Positions 51,966 to 62,942 of a stretch of 64,000 nt of DNA are shown here, piece after piece; within the stretch, counting starts at the first letter, position 1, and each line of letters begins with the position of its first letter. Both the position numbers and the translations under genes were made by a program. Origin of the DNA: Prevotella sp. (GTDB lineage Bacteria; Bacteroidota; Bacteroidia; Bacteroidales; Bacteroidaceae); NCBI GenBank assembly GCA_017554145.1, contig JAFZIZ010000004.1:1-64000 (forward strand), read 5' to 3'. The notes below the pieces were generated by a model. That model saw only the letters and a program-made list of their open reading frames with translations, was not told the DNA's origin and ran no database searches.

Positions 51966-54900
51966 TTATTTGACTCTAACCTTCTTCATCTTCTTGTTCT
52001 TATCACGTAGGATATAAACACGCTTCTGTGTAGGACGGTTAATACGCTGTCCATTCAAATCAAACCATTGTCCTTCCAGTTCGTCAATGGTCATGTGATC
52101 AATACCAGTAGCAGGAATGATATTGAAATGATAATCTCTCCAACTACCATAATAATTGTTGACGGGTTTAACAGTAACCTTTGCTGTTCCCACTTCAATG
52201 TTATTTTCACAGATGAGTTCATAATCGGTATCATTTACGATATTCACACCATCAACCATATCTGTAATCAGAATGTTAGTAGGAATGATCGGATTACCTG
52301 TATACTCCTGATCAGGTATTGGTTCCTTGACAGTGACATTACTGAAATCACGCTTTCCAATAGAGAACTCAGCATGTGTGCTACCCATGAGGAAACCCTT
52401 TCCTGTGATGATAACACGTGGCTTACCAGCATTTGTGTTGTTCTGATAAGTGACAGTATAATAAGATGGGGAAACCGTAGTACCGTTGCAAGTGATTATG
52501 TCTACTCTTGGTGTCTTTGCTTTGCCGTCATAGACAAGGTCCTTTATATCTTCAGCATTAAGGGTGACAACAGGATTACTGATTTCAGGCTTAGATAAAT
52601 CAATACGCTTTTTGAAGTTTACTGTTACTTGATAATTGTAATTCTTATCATACTTGAACTTGTATTGTGTCTTTTTGCTAGGATCGGCAGTGGCTTTGAC
52701 AGGAATGACTTCAACCAGGGTATTCTCTATGCCAGGAGCTCTGTTGCGAGAAGATGCCTGACCTGAATTCTTGATACTGCGCACCACTCTGATTTCGTCC
52801 TTAGTAGCATAAAGTACTGAAGCAGGAGTAATGGTAATCGTTTTATATCCATCGGTACCTACCTTTGATACGGTAACGGTACCGGCAGTCTTGCTACTCT
52901 CACCCTCTTCCAGAATAATAATACCATTGGCATCATCTCCCTCAACATGATTGATCCCTTCTTCGTCATCATTGCTTATGAAGACGTAACAACGGTTAGC
53001 AGGCAGTGGACCTTCGATAGTTTGTATGAAGCGATCGTTTACAAGAATGTATTTGATACCGTCTATGGTCTTCATATCTTCGATACCTATTGAGGTGCCT
53101 CGGAATAGGTCAGTGTCAGGCGTCACGTTCTTCAACGTCGTATTACTTGGCATGGTCAGACCTGTGAATGTGGTCTTGGTATTGTCAGTACGTTGCAATA
53201 GTACACCAATGTTTTTGGGTATAAATTTTATTGCTTCTGTCTTGAGATCAATGTCCTGCCCTTTGTTAAGTCCTGTGACTACAAAAATATTCAGTCCTTC
53301 CACATTCTTCAAATCAATAGGAGAGTAGTAGGTAATCCATTCATCATTGCCAAAGTCAACATTGAGTGTCTTTCTTTCTTCTTTGAATTCAATTTTGAAT
53401 GTGGTCTTTGCAGTACCTTTATAGTTACCCTTGAAGGTGATGTTGACAGTAGCCTCTCCCTCGTTGATGTTATTGCTGTATTCCACATCGTAGTTGTCTG
53501 CAGGAATGGTTAGATTGCCGTCTTTTATCACTAATTCGGGCTTGATAGGCTCACCTGTATAGTACTGAACTTTGATGGGCTCGATAGTGGGTTTGTTGCC
53601 TTTTAGTGAGAGATTCTTAGGGATAATATTAAAGAAGACATCTCTCTGACTGGTGTAGTTGGTCTCTTTACTTTTTATAGTAACCGTTGCATTACCTACA
53701 TTGATGTTGTTAATATAAACAAGTTCGTAGTCATTGTCTGTAATGATATTATTAGTACTACCCTCAATAATATCTTTGATAACGACATTGGGTTTAATAG
53801 GTTCTCCATTATATGTCATATTAGGAATAGCCTCAATGGTAGCCAGTTTGATGCTACGCTTCTTGATGCTAAATGTACTATGAAAATCGCTGGTAAATAT
53901 GCATTTTCCAGTAATGTGGACTTCGCCTGATCCAGCATTTACGTTATTTTGGTAGCTGATAGTGTAGTTATTGGGATCAACGATTTCCCCATCATAAGTG
54001 ACAGAAATGACTTTTGGTCTCTTTTCTGTTCCATCGTATGTAAAATTATTCGATTCCAGATTGATTACTCTTTTAACATTATTGTTTTGGAAACTCTTCC
54101 GTTTTTGGAGGTCAACAATAACTTGATAATTATATCCTTCCTCATATTTGAAAGTATAATAGGTCGTTCCACTCGGGTCGGAATTTGGACTAATTGCAGT
54201 AATCTTTATATTGTCATCGAATTTGGGAGCACGTGCGCTTTTAGCACTGATGTTCCGTACAACAGTGATATTATCTACCGTAGCGTAGAGAAGGTTATTC
54301 GGTATGACAGTGATAGTGGCCAAATCGCCTGTTACAGCAAGGCTTGCTGTGCCGATGTTTTTCATTTCTTTGCCTTCTTCTAAGAGAATTATATCGTTTG
54401 GTCCTTTCCCGATGAAAAGGGTGTCAAGTCCTTCAATTTTTGTATCTCCTAGATTGAGATAGCAACGTGATGGTAACAGTGTTCCACTAGCAACTCGCAT
54501 AAACTTGTCGTTGAACAGCACAAACTTGTTTCCACTGATGTCTGCCAAATCATTAATACCTGTAGTAGTTCCGATGAACAAATCTGTATTAGGTGTAACT
54601 CCATCCAATTTGGTGCCCTTAGGCATGGTGTGTCCCTCGAACGTGTTCTTTGATTTGTCAGAACGTTGTAGCAAAACAGCTGTATTCTTCGGGATAAAGT
54701 TCACTTCTTGAGTAACGAGTGAGTTGTTTGTAAATCCAGTAACTACGAATATCTTTAATCCCTCTTCTTTGGGGATGGAAATATTCTCGTTTCTAATATA
54801 TGTTGCCCATTCTTCTTCACCATTAAAGACATTTTGAATCTTACGAGGCAGTTCAGCGTCTTTAATCTGGAATGTTATCGAAGACGTACCAGAGTAGTTC

Positions 54901-57870
54901 CTCTTGAAGGTGATATTAATAGTAGCTGTACCAGCCTCTACATTGTTAGAATAGACAGCGTCATAGTCGTCTTTGGTTACGAAGAATTCGCCATCCATGA
55001 TGACAAGGTCAGGTTTAATAGCACTTCCTGTATAGGCTTGGTCCTCAATCTCCGTAATCTTTGCTGTCTCCGTAATGTCCTTTGGTAGAATATTGAAGAA
55101 AACGTCTTTGCTTTCCTTGTAATTTATCTTTTGGCTCTCTATAACGACTGTTGCCTTACCTGCATTTTTGTTGTCTATATATTTGATGGTATAGTCATTT
55201 TCTTTAATAATATTCTTCCCACCCTCTATATCGGTAATTGTCAACTTCAGATCCTCAGCGTTGTATGAAGTGCCTCTATATGTCTGGTCGGGAATAGGAT
55301 TAGGGGTGACACTTACTTTGCTGATGTCACGCTGTTTGATATCGAAGGTAGCTTCTTTCGTATTCATGAAATAGCGCTTACCCGTTATAATGACCTTACC
55401 CTTACCGGCATTGACGTTATTATCATAGGTAATCTCGTAGTTGCTGGGGTCAACGGTTTCTGTCTTTCCATTAACTTCGACAGTAACAGATTTAATATCT
55501 GGCTTATGTTCTGTTCCGTCATATTCGAAGTTTGTGTTCTTCAAAGTTACGACAGGCTTATAGGAAGCCTTCTGCAAATCAATACGCTTTTGGAAGTCGA
55601 CAGTAATCTGATAACTATAGCCTTCTTTATAATTAAATTTATATTGTGTCGTACCGCTTGGATCGGCCTTGGGGTTCACTGCAGTCACAGTGACTTTACT
55701 ATCGTCGAACTGAGGTGCGCGTGCACTTGTTGTCTTGGCACTTCTGACAACAGTAATGTTATTAAGCTCTGCATAGAGCACGCTGATAGGTGTGACAGTA
55801 ATAGTCTCAATACCATCTTTTTTAGAGATTTCAACTTTACCTGCATTTTTGTTCTCCTTGCCTTCCTCCAACTTAATCACATCTTCAGGATCTTTTTCGG
55901 AGTTGAGTGGAATGACACCCTCAATAGTAGCATCTCCAAGATTGAGATAGCAGCGGTTTTCTTCTAACTTACCTCCTGCGGCTTGTACGAACTTATCATC
56001 TACGAGTACGAACTTGTTGCCGCTAAGTTTGCTAAGGTCATTAATGCCCTCTACTGTCCCTTGGAAGATGTCGTTGGGAGTGACTCCTGCTGGCAATGTG
56101 GCATCTTTCGAAAACATGGTTTTTCCTTTGAAGTCTTTCGTCTTTGTACCAGTGCGCTGCAAAAGCACAGCTGTGTTCTTCGGGATGAAGTTGACTTTCT
56201 TGGTGACAACGGCTTTATTGGTGCCGTCGAGTCCTGTGATGACGAAGATGTTTAATCCTTGTCCCTCAACGAGTCTAAGGTTCTCTGAAGCATAATAAGT
56301 AGCCCACTGTTCTGTACCATTGAATATAAGATTGAGGCCACGTTCAATTTCATTATCCACAATCTGGAATGTCGCTGAGGTGGTCCCCGTATAATTACCT
56401 TTGAAGGTGACGTCAACGGTTGCTGTACCTACATTGATATTATTAGAGTGTACGGCATCATAGTTATTCTTATCTACCGTAAGTTCTCCGTCCTTGATGA
56501 CCAGAGTCGGAGTGATGGGGTCACCAGTATAAGGCTGCTCATCGATAGTAATTTTGATACCTGTAAGATCCTTAGGATTAATGGTAAAGTAGATAACCTT
56601 TGTGCCTTTGTAATTAGAGGCCGCCTTACTCACGATATTGATTCTTGCTTTCTGTGATTTTATGCTTACGTCTGTTATGTTTTCGAAAGAGACATCATAA
56701 TCACCATTTTCACCATCTTTGATAATGTTTTTACTGTTTATGATATCTTCGATGGTTAAGTTGTCTTTACTAAATATAGGGTTACCCGTATAAATAGTTT
56801 CATAATTATTATCAACAAGATTGCCTTTGCTGTCTTTCACAGAAACTAAATTGATGTCGCGCTTGCCAATAGAAAATGTCTTGTCGAGAGTGCCTATGAA
56901 TTCTCGCTCACCTGTGATGCGTACAATACCTGTACCGGCATTGATGTTATTCACCCAGCCAACATTATAGTTCTTGGCGTTAACTTCCTCATTATCGTAA
57001 TTCAAACGTGTTACATTGGGCTTGTGAGATTTGCCGTCATAAGTATATGATGATTGTGACAATTCGACATTCTTCGCAACGCTGGTATTATTTAAACTCT
57101 TACATTTATGGAAGTTGACAGTTATTTCAAAAGCAGTTGCTCCTTTGGAATCAAATTCTTTAGGATCAAAGGTGTATTCTATGGTCTTACTTGGATCAGG
57201 GTCTTGGTCATTACCTACAATTGTGAGACTGTATGTGGTGTTATCAAGTGATGGTGCACGTCCATGTGCTGCGGTCGTGTTTTTTCTTATTGTAATATCA
57301 TTCTTGTAAGCATAATAGAGTTCTCCTGGTATAACGGTCAACTTCTTTTTTCCGTCATCGGTGTCAGAAAGGCTTACTGATCCGATTGCTGTGTTATTTT
57401 TGTTAATCAATTTCCCCTCTTCTTGAATAATGATAGTATTGTTATCATCATTGATGTACAATACGGAGGCAGGAACTGCTTCTTCGTCAGTAACTATATA
57501 GCAACGGAAGGGAGGCAAAGAGCCTTGATGTACTTTTACGAACTGGTCGTTTTCCAATACATATTTGTTGCCACTAAGTGAAGAGAAGTTTTTAATGCCT
57601 ATAACAGAACCTTTGAAAATGTTTGGATCGGATTTCTTTCCATTATCTTCCGTTTTTGCATCTTCAGTAGGCGCGCCACACCAAAGATCTTCTTGCAAAC
57701 TACCTGTTTTATGGAGCAGTATAGCTTCTTCTTTATGAATATAACTCAGTTTAGTAAGATTTAATTTGGTTGGATCATCAGGCTTAAACCCCGTAATAGC
57801 ATGTGCTTCCAATCCGTCAGGTAATTCCAAATCTTCCATAGAATAATATGTAGCCCATTCCTTTCCTTCA
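51966..57870 (-). repeat. Four tandem ~1.5-kb coding units in the giant gene
   Basis: The WATYY-type motif recurs near 57857, 56307, 54810 and 53338 (minus strand), giving steps of about 1550, 1497 and 1472 bp. Protein similarity between units is high in the head and Ig-like parts, but the DNA is diverged, so the duplications are not recent. Boundaries are approximate. Confidence 0.8.
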
Positions 57871-59180
57871 AAATCGATGTTTAATTTGTGTTGTTTAATA
57901 ACTCCATAAGGGAAGGCAGTCTCATGAATTGTTGTGACTGAAGCGGGAATCTTGACATGACCAGGGATATAACTCAGTTCAGAATTGAAGTCGTCGCTAA
58001 CATTGAAGGCATATTGCTGAATGGTGACAACTCCATCTGGTATTCTAAATGGAGAGTATAACTTACAATTATAAAATGCGTATCCAGAAATGGTCTTTAA
58101 TGATGTACCATTGAAAGTAAGATTTTCTAATAATTTACAACCAGAAAAAGCACTTGCTCCTATTTTCTCAAAAGAAGAAGGGAATGAGATAGAAGTTAGC
58201 TGCAAGCACTCCATAAAGCCTTGTTCCCCAATTTCTTTCAATTTAGATTCTTCCAGATTTATATGGGTGATACCACTACGTTGGAAGGCCGCTCTCCCGA
58301 TAATCTCCAACTTACTGCCAGAAACGAGAGTGATGTTAAGAGCAGATGCGTCAGCACCTGCCAAATTAAATGCGCTTTCGCCAATTGTTTTTACAGTAGC
58401 CGGAATAGTTATAGAAGAGAGATTCCTATGGCAGAGAAAAGCATTAGGTCCAATAGAAGTAATGCCATCAGCCCAGATACTAGAATAACTAGACTTAACA
58501 GGGCAGGTAATTAATTCTATTTCATCATCCACTTTAGAATATAAAGCACCGTTTTTAGTGAAAAATTTGGTATTCCCGTTTGATACGATGATATTTGAAA
58601 GTCGGTTGGCATTGTCAAGCGAACCATTTGTGAATTTAGTGAATGCTTGGTTACTAATAGTAGTTATATTCTCAGGTATAGTAACCGTCTTATTGGACAA
58701 TCCGCCAAGAGCATTTTTTGCGATTTCCCTGACAGGAATATTATTAATAGCGTTTATAATAGTGTAGTTGCCAGAATCCGTGTGCCCCGTAACTTTAAAA
58801 ATGTCTCCATTGTTCCAAGTGCTCCCTTGGTGGGTGTACTCAATACCATCAAAGGTGATTTTAAGATTCGGTCGTAAACCATTGAAGACATTAGTTCCCC
58901 AAGTGGTAGGGAAGGAGGTGCCCTCAAAGATCACATTCGTTAGTTGTGTACATCCTTTGAATGCGTTATCACCAATGACAGTCACATTATAATCAGTTTC
59001 GCTAACAGTAATTATGCTGGGAATTGTAATAGAAGTGACAGTGTTGTCAGAGACTCCAATGACTGTGGCAGTTGCGCTCTCATAACGATATGTTACGCCA
59101 TTAATTGTTTTTTCTGCTGCCCACAATCCCTGTGGCAAAAGGGCTAATAGTGTGAATAATACTAAAGTAAACTTCTTCAT
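51966..59180 (-). CDS. Giant secreted BspA-like repeat protein, 2404 aa
   Basis: Signal peptide (1-21, FTLVLFTLLALLPQGLWA). Residues ~25-430 hold BspA-type leucine-rich repeats (LRR_5: GDNAFKGCTQLTNVIFEG, then ITSIGPNAFLCHRNLSSITI). Then four units of ~490-515 residues follow, starting near 441, 958, 1457 and 1947. Each has a head (WATYY...VTGF...FIPKNTAVLLQR, NKFVLVNDKF, RCYLNLGD), a middle (VLYA..NITVVR...ARAP) and three Ig-like segments of the pattern YTGNPI.P...Y.NN...G.A.V.I. The C-terminus WFDLNGQRINRPTQKRVYIL is sorting-domain-like, so type IX secretion and surface display are likely. Adhesion is the usual guess for such proteins; binding partner unknown. Own promoter and terminator. 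Confidence 0.85.
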   Translation of the reverse strand: MKKFTLVLFTLLALLPQGLWAAEKTINGVTYRYESATATVIGVSDNTVTSITIPSIITVSETDYNVTVIGDNAFKGCTQLTNVIFEGTSFPTTWGTNVFNGLRPNLKITFDGIEYTHQGSTWNNGDIFKVTGHTDSGNYTIINAINNIPVREIAKNALGGLSNKTVTIPENITTISNQAFTKFTNGSLDNANRLSNIIVSNGNTKFFTKNGALYSKVDDEIELITCPVKSSYSSIWADGITSIGPNAFLCHRNLSSITIPATVKTIGESAFNLAGADASALNITLVSGSKLEIIGRAAFQRSGITHINLEESKLKEIGEQGFMECLQLTSISFPSSFEKIGASAFSGCKLLENLTFNGTSLKTISGYAFYNCKLYSPFRIPDGVVTIQQYAFNVSDDFNSELSYIPGHVKIPASVTTIHETAFPYGVIKQHKLNIDFEGKEWATYYSMEDLELPDGLEAHAITGFKPDDPTKLNLTKLSYIHKEEAILLHKTGSLQEDLWCGAPTEDAKTEDNGKKSDPNIFKGSVIGIKNFSSLSGNKYVLENDQFVKVHQGSLPPFRCYIVTDEEAVPASVLYINDDNNTIIIQEEGKLINKNNTAIGSVSLSDTDDGKKKLTVIPGELYYAYKNDITIRKNTTAAHGRAPSLDNTTYSLTIVGNDQDPDPSKTIEYTFDPKEFDSKGATAFEITVNFHKCKSLNNTSVAKNVELSQSSYTYDGKSHKPNVTRLNYDNEEVNAKNYNVGWVNNINAGTGIVRITGEREFIGTLDKTFSIGKRDINLVSVKDSKGNLVDNNYETIYTGNPIFSKDNLTIEDIINSKNIIKDGENGDYDVSFENITDVSIKSQKARINIVSKAASNYKGTKVIYFTINPKDLTGIKITIDEQPYTGDPITPTLVIKDGELTVDKNNYDAVHSNNINVGTATVDVTFKGNYTGTTSATFQIVDNEIERGLNLIFNGTEQWATYYASENLRLVEGQGLNIFVITGLDGTNKAVVTKKVNFIPKNTAVLLQRTGTKTKDFKGKTMFSKDATLPAGVTPNDIFQGTVEGINDLSKLSGNKFVLVDDKFVQAAGGKLEENRCYLNLGDATIEGVIPLNSEKDPEDVIKLEEGKENKNAGKVEISKKDGIETITVTPISVLYAELNNITVVRSAKTTSARAPQFDDSKVTVTAVNPKADPSGTTQYKFNYKEGYSYQITVDFQKRIDLQKASYKPVVTLKNTNFEYDGTEHKPDIKSVTVEVNGKTETVDPSNYEITYDNNVNAGKGKVIITGKRYFMNTKEATFDIKQRDISKVSVTPNPIPDQTYRGTSYNAEDLKLTITDIEGGKNIIKENDYTIKYIDNKNAGKATVVIESQKINYKESKDVFFNILPKDITETAKITEIEDQAYTGSAIKPDLVIMDGEFFVTKDDYDAVYSNNVEAGTATINITFKRNYSGTSSITFQIKDAELPRKIQNVFNGEEEWATYIRNENISIPKEEGLKIFVVTGFTNNSLVTQEVNFIPKNTAVLLQRSDKSKNTFEGHTMPKGTKLDGVTPNTDLFIGTTTGINDLADISGNKFVLFNDKFMRVASGTLLPSRCYLNLGDTKIEGLDTLFIGKGPNDIILLEEGKEMKNIGTASLAVTGDLATITVIPNNLLYATVDNITVVRNISAKSARAPKFDDNIKITAISPNSDPSGTTYYTFKYEEGYNYQVIVDLQKRKSFQNNNVKRVINLESNNFTYDGTEKRPKVISVTYDGEIVDPNNYTISYQNNVNAGSGEVHITGKCIFTSDFHSTFSIKKRSIKLATIEAIPNMTYNGEPIKPNVVIKDIIEGSTNNIITDNDYELVYINNINVGNATVTIKSKETNYTSQRDVFFNIIPKNLSLKGNKPTIEPIKVQYYTGEPIKPELVIKDGNLTIPADNYDVEYSNNINEGEATVNITFKGNYKGTAKTTFKIEFKEERKTLNVDFGNDEWITYYSPIDLKNVEGLNIFVVTGLNKGQDIDLKTEAIKFIPKNIGVLLQRTDNTKTTFTGLTMPSNTTLKNVTPDTDLFRGTSIGIEDMKTIDGIKYILVNDRFIQTIEGPLPANRCYVFISNDDEEGINHVEGDDANGIIILEEGESSKTAGTVTVSKVGTDGYKTITITPASVLYATKDEIRVVRSIKNSGQASSRNRAPGIENTLVEVIPVKATADPSKKTQYKFKYDKNYNYQVTVNFKKRIDLSKPEISNPVVTLNAEDIKDLVYDGKAKTPRVDIITCNGTTVSPSYYTVTYQNNTNAGKPRVIITGKGFLMGSTHAEFSIGKRDFSNVTVKEPIPDQEYTGNPIIPTNILITDMVDGVNIVNDTDYELICENNIEVGTAKVTVKPVNNYYGSWRDYHFNIIPATGIDHMTIDELEGQWFDLNGQRINRPTQKRVYILRDKNKKMKKVRVK

Positions 59181-59221
59181 ATTACGTAATATTTTTGTTA
59201 CAGATTAGGGTATAGATGTTG

Positions 59222-59229
59222 CAAAGATA
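59222..59229 (-). promoter_or_regulatory. -7 promoter box of the giant BspA-like gene
   Basis: Reverse-strand TATCTTTG, 41 nt upstream of the start at 59180. A 7-bp inverted repeat (TTGTCCC / GGGACAA, 59309-59329) lies further upstream, at the end of the AraC-type gene. Confidence 0.7.
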
Positions 59230-59329
59230 CATATAATATTTCTAAAAAGGAACTTTTTAGTAGGGAAAAATATTATATACGTCTTTATTTTATATTAAGA
59301 GGTTTATTTTGTCCCATCCCTTGGGACAA

Positions 59330-60454
59330 TTAACAAGTGCTGTTCTTTTGTTGGTACTTCTTCAGGTTTCGGTAGAAAGAACTGAGTGATGTGTAGCCTG
59401 AATGCAGTGCTACGTCGTTGATAGGCATTCCGGGATTCTCAGCCATGATTCTTTCTGCATGTTCGATACGTTGACGGTTGATAAACTCATGGAACGAGAT
59501 ACCCATCTGTTGATTGATGGCTTGATAGATGTAGGTACGGTTGGTATTCATCAGCCTGGCAAGGTCTTCAATCTTCAAATTGGGTTGCAGATATATCCTT
59601 TCTTGTTTAACTCGTTGGATAATGTTGTTCTTTAGATTCTCTTCTTGTGGTAAAATGCTGCCAGATAGGGTTTCTTCTTCCAATTCTTTTTCATTAAACT
59701 CCAAATCCTGAAAAGAGAAATAGCGATGTATGCCCACATAGCCAATATAGAATAATAATGACGAGAAGATAAACGAGGGAACAGCCAGCAGCCAGACGGA
59801 ATCGATAAAACGATAACGCCCGATGATATTAAAGATGAAAGAAAGGGATGCTGTGATGATGATGAGATAAAGGATGGTGCGTATTTTCCGTGAGGATTTC
59901 TCTTCAGTGTCGGAATAGAAAGAGTCTACCATACGGTCGTAACGACGGGTATAACGAATACCAATAATGACAGTGAAGATTACTTCTATGGCGAAAATAA
60001 TCCTACATACGATATGTGTCATCGCCAAAATATAAGGAATACCAATGAGTTCTGTCCTGTTATTCTTATAGAGAAACGTATTAATGAATTGGTCGATTTC
60101 CTCAGACGGCATATTTGTATAGAGGATACCTGTAATGATACCTCCTATGAAAGCAGGTAGTAACAGCAGCCAGTAGTGTGGTAGGAAGCGTGTCGTCAGT
60201 CTTATTATATAAATAAGGTATAAAGGATAGACCGCAAGGTTTGCTGTTACATAGATGGTATCACTGATGGGTATAAGAGATAATACACGATTGAAAAAGA
60301 TGTAGTGACCTACATAGAGAACCGTTGCCGTCAACATATAAAATAGCAACGATTTCTGCTCGCGAAGTCTGACATCGCATATTCCCAGTGCAATGAGCAC
60401 TGAGAAAAATGCGCATGTCATCATTGGTAGCGAGGTTATGAGGTGCAGCAACAT
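59330..60454 (-). CDS. Membrane-bound AraC-family regulator
   Basis: 374 residues. Residues 1-~245 contain about seven hydrophobic helices (e.g. SLLFYMLTATVLYVGHYIF, LLLLPAFIGGIITGILY). The C-terminal ~100 residues are an AraC/XylS DNA-binding domain: IEDLARLMNTNRTYIYQAIN is the first helix-turn-helix and INDVALHSGYTSLSSFYRNLKK the second. A DNA-binding domain tied to a multi-helix membrane sensor is a recurring Bacteroidota architecture. It is 14 nt behind the cellobiose phosphorylase gene and directly upstream of the giant surface-protein gene, so either could be its target (inference). Confidence 0.88.
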   Translation of the reverse strand: MLLHLITSLPMMTCAFFSVLIALGICDVRLREQKSLLFYMLTATVLYVGHYIFFNRVLSLIPISDTIYVTANLAVYPLYLIYIIRLTTRFLPHYWLLLLPAFIGGIITGILYTNMPSEEIDQFINTFLYKNNRTELIGIPYILAMTHIVCRIIFAIEVIFTVIIGIRYTRRYDRMVDSFYSDTEEKSSRKIRTILYLIIITASLSFIFNIIGRYRFIDSVWLLAVPSFIFSSLLFYIGYVGIHRYFSFQDLEFNEKELEEETLSGSILPQEENLKNNIIQRVKQERIYLQPNLKIEDLARLMNTNRTYIYQAINQQMGISFHEFINRQRIEHAERIMAENPGMPINDVALHSGYTSLSSFYRNLKKYQQKNSTC

Positions 60455-60468
60455 CTCTTTTCCTTGCT

Positions 60469-62907
60469 TTACATGGTTACTTCTACGGTGTGCTTGCCGG
60501 CAGAGTAGGGGATGACGGTTCCATCAACAGGATTGCCATCGAGGGTGATGGTCTTAACACCCTTCTGCTTGCCGTTAGGATGGATGGTAATCTCGTACTC
60601 AGCATCGCGGAACTTACGCTGAACGGTATAATCGGTAGCCGTCTCAGGCAGACATGGGTCGATGCGGATACCATCGTAGTCGGGCTTGATACCGAGGATG
60701 AACTCGCTGACGGTGTACCACATCCATGCGGCAGTACCTGTGAGCCATGAGTTCTTACCCTCACCTGGTTTGTAGGCGTCCTTACCTGCTACCATCTGGC
60801 AGTTAACGTATGGTTCAACCTTGTGCAGCGTCTGATACTTCTCCTCGACGTAAGAGGGCAGAATCTTAGCGTAGTGGCTCCAGGCATCGTTACCGCGACC
60901 TGCGATACATTCGCCAATGATGACCCAAGGATTGTTGTGGCAGAAGATACCTGCGTTCTCCTTGTAGCCCTCGGGATATGAAGAAATCTCACCGTACTCG
61001 TAGATGTACTTGGTGAAGGCGGGGTTGTTGAGCACCATACCATGTTCGCACTCCAGATACTTCTTACAGCTGTCAAGCGACTTGGCAACCATACCATCTT
61101 CAGCACCAATCTCAGCCATCGTACACCAACCCTGGCTCTCGATGAAAATCTTAGCTTCGTCGCACTCGTTGCTACCAATCTTGCGGCCATAGAAGTCGTA
61201 AGCGCGCAGATACCACTCGCCATCCCAACCGTGCTTCTTAACGGCCTCGATCATAGCGTCGACAGCCTTCTGCATGCGCTCAGCTTCGGCGTCCTTACCA
61301 ATCTTCTTGCAGAGAGCCACGTAATCTTTACCTGTAACTACGAAGAGACCTGCAATCATCAGAGACTCGGCCTTGGTGCCCTCGCTAACGTTCTCGGTGG
61401 TTTGGAAACTCTCGTTAGGATCCCACGAGAAGCAGTTAAGGTTCAAGCAGTCGTTCCAGTCGGCACGACCAATGAGTGGCAACATGTGAGGACCAAGGTT
61501 CTTGATGACGTGGTCCATAGAGATCTTGAGGTGCTCGAAGAGTGTTACCTCAGAACCAGGCTGATTGTCGAACGGAACCATCTCGTCGAGAATTGAGAAG
61601 TCGCCCGTCTCCTTGATATAAGCCACGGTACCGAAGATAAGCCAGCATGGGTCGTCGTTGAATCCACCGCCAATGTCGTTGTTACCACGCTTGGTGAGTG
61701 GTTGATACTGGTGATAGCATCCACCATCGGGGAACTGGGTAGAAGCGATATCGATGATGCGCTGACGTGCGCGAGGTGGAATCTGATGAACAAAGCCCAC
61801 GAGGTCTTGGTTAGAATCGCGGAAGCCCATGCCACGGCCTACACCACTCTCGAAGAACGAAGCCGAACGAGAGAAGTTGAAGGTAACCATGCACTGATAC
61901 TGGTTCCAGATGTTAACCATACGGTCGAGCTTGTCGTTACCTGTGTGTACCTTATAGATATTAAGCAGTGCATCCCAATATTCGCAGAGTTCAGCGAAAG
62001 AATTGTCAACCTTCTCTGTCGTATTGAGTTTCTCAATGATAGCAAGCGCCTTCTCTTTGTTAATGACTTGTGGCGCTATAAACTTCTTATCCTGTTCATT
62101 CTCTACATAGCCCAGCAGGAAGATGAAGTCTTTTGACTCACCAGGTTTCAGTTCTACTTCTATATAATGGGAAGCAATAGGACTCCAACCATGTGCGTGA
62201 CTGTTACGGGGCTTACCTTCCATCACGGCATCAGGATTGGCAAACTCATTATATAGACCTACGAAGGTCTCACGGTCAGTGTCGTAGCCTTGTATTTCTG
62301 TGTTCACATGATAGAAAGCGTAGTGGTTACGACGCTCGCGATACTCGGTCTTGTGGTAGATGGTGCTGCCTTCGATCTCCACCTCGCCAGTAGAGAAGTT
62401 ACGCTGGAAATTCTCCATATCGGTAGCGGCATTCCAGAGGCACCACTCCTCGAACGAGAAGAGCTTGAGACTCTTAGTCTCGTTTGAATCGTTCTTAAGT
62501 GTGAGTTTCTGTACCTCGGCCCACTTTTTGAGTGGTACAAAGAATAGCACTGAGGCCTCTACGCCATTTTTGCGACCTGTGATGCGGGTGTAGCTCATAC
62601 CGTGGCGGCACTCGTAGAAGTCGAGTGGCGTCTTGCAGGGTTTCCATCCCGGATTCCATACGGTATCGCCATCCTTGATATAAAAGTATCGGCCACCGTT
62701 ATCCATTGGTACATTATTGTAACGATAACGGGTAATACGGCGGAATTTTGCATCCTTGTAGAAGCTGTAGCCACCTGCGGTATTAGAGATGAGTGAGAAG
62801 AAATCCTCATTGCCCAGATAGTTAATCCAAGGCCACGGTGTCTGCGGGTCTGTGATGACATACTCGCGATGCTGGTCGTCGAAATGACCGTAACGTTTAT
62901 TGTCCAT
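60469..62907 (-). CDS. Cellobiose phosphorylase (GH94)
   Basis: 812 residues. Cleaves cellobiose with phosphate into glucose-1-phosphate and glucose in the cytoplasm, saving ATP compared with hydrolysis. The match to characterised cellobiose phosphorylases is strong throughout: [20 protein letters not shown] at the start, [38 protein letters not shown], and the catalytic region [16 protein letters not shown] (Asp general acid in ADWND). [13 protein letters not shown] and [15 protein letters not shown] complete the barrel. No signal peptide. The sequence favours cellobiose over chitobiose phosphorylase. Followed at 14 nt by the AraC-type regulator; 35 nt after the acyl-CoA synthetase stop. Confidence 0.94.
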   Translation of the reverse strand: MDNKRYGHFDDQHREYVITDPQTPWPWINYLGNEDFFSLISNTAGGYSFYKDAKFRRITRYRYNNVPMDNGGRYFYIKDGDTVWNPGWKPCKTPLDFYECRHGMSYTRITGRKNGVEASVLFFVPLKKWAEVQKLTLKNDSNETKSLKLFSFEEWCLWNAATDMENFQRNFSTGEVEIEGSTIYHKTEYRERRNHYAFYHVNTEIQGYDTDRETFVGLYNEFANPDAVMEGKPRNSHAHGWSPIASHYIEVELKPGESKDFIFLLGYVENEQDKKFIAPQVINKEKALAIIEKLNTTEKVDNSFAELCEYWDALLNIYKVHTGNDKLDRMVNIWNQYQCMVTFNFSRSASFFESGVGRGMGFRDSNQDLVGFVHQIPPRARQRIIDIASTQFPDGGCYHQYQPLTKRGNNDIGGGFNDDPCWLIFGTVAYIKETGDFSILDEMVPFDNQPGSEVTLFEHLKISMDHVIKNLGPHMLPLIGRADWNDCLNLNCFSWDPNESFQTTENVSEGTKAESLMIAGLFVVTGKDYVALCKKIGKDAEAERMQKAVDAMIEAVKKHGWDGEWYLRAYDFYGRKIGSNECDEAKIFIESQGWCTMAEIGAEDGMVAKSLDSCKKYLECEHGMVLNNPAFTKYIYEYGEISSYPEGYKENAGIFCHNNPWVIIGECIAGRGNDAWSHYAKILPSYVEEKYQTLHKVEPYVNCQMVAGKDAYKPGEGKNSWLTGTAAWMWYTVSEFILGIKPDYDGIRIDPCLPETATDYTVQRKFRDAEYEITIHPNGKQKGVKTITLDGNPVDGTVIPYSAGKHTVEVTM

Positions 62908-62942
62908 AGTAGTTCTGTTTTATGATTATTATTAATAATTGT

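Noticed and set aside
59309-59329. Inverted repeat TTGTCCC / GGGACAA as terminator of the AraC-type gene
   Set aside because: The minus-strand side is followed by A's rather than T's and it touches the stop codon, so a terminator role is not supported; noted only as a possible operator for the giant gene.
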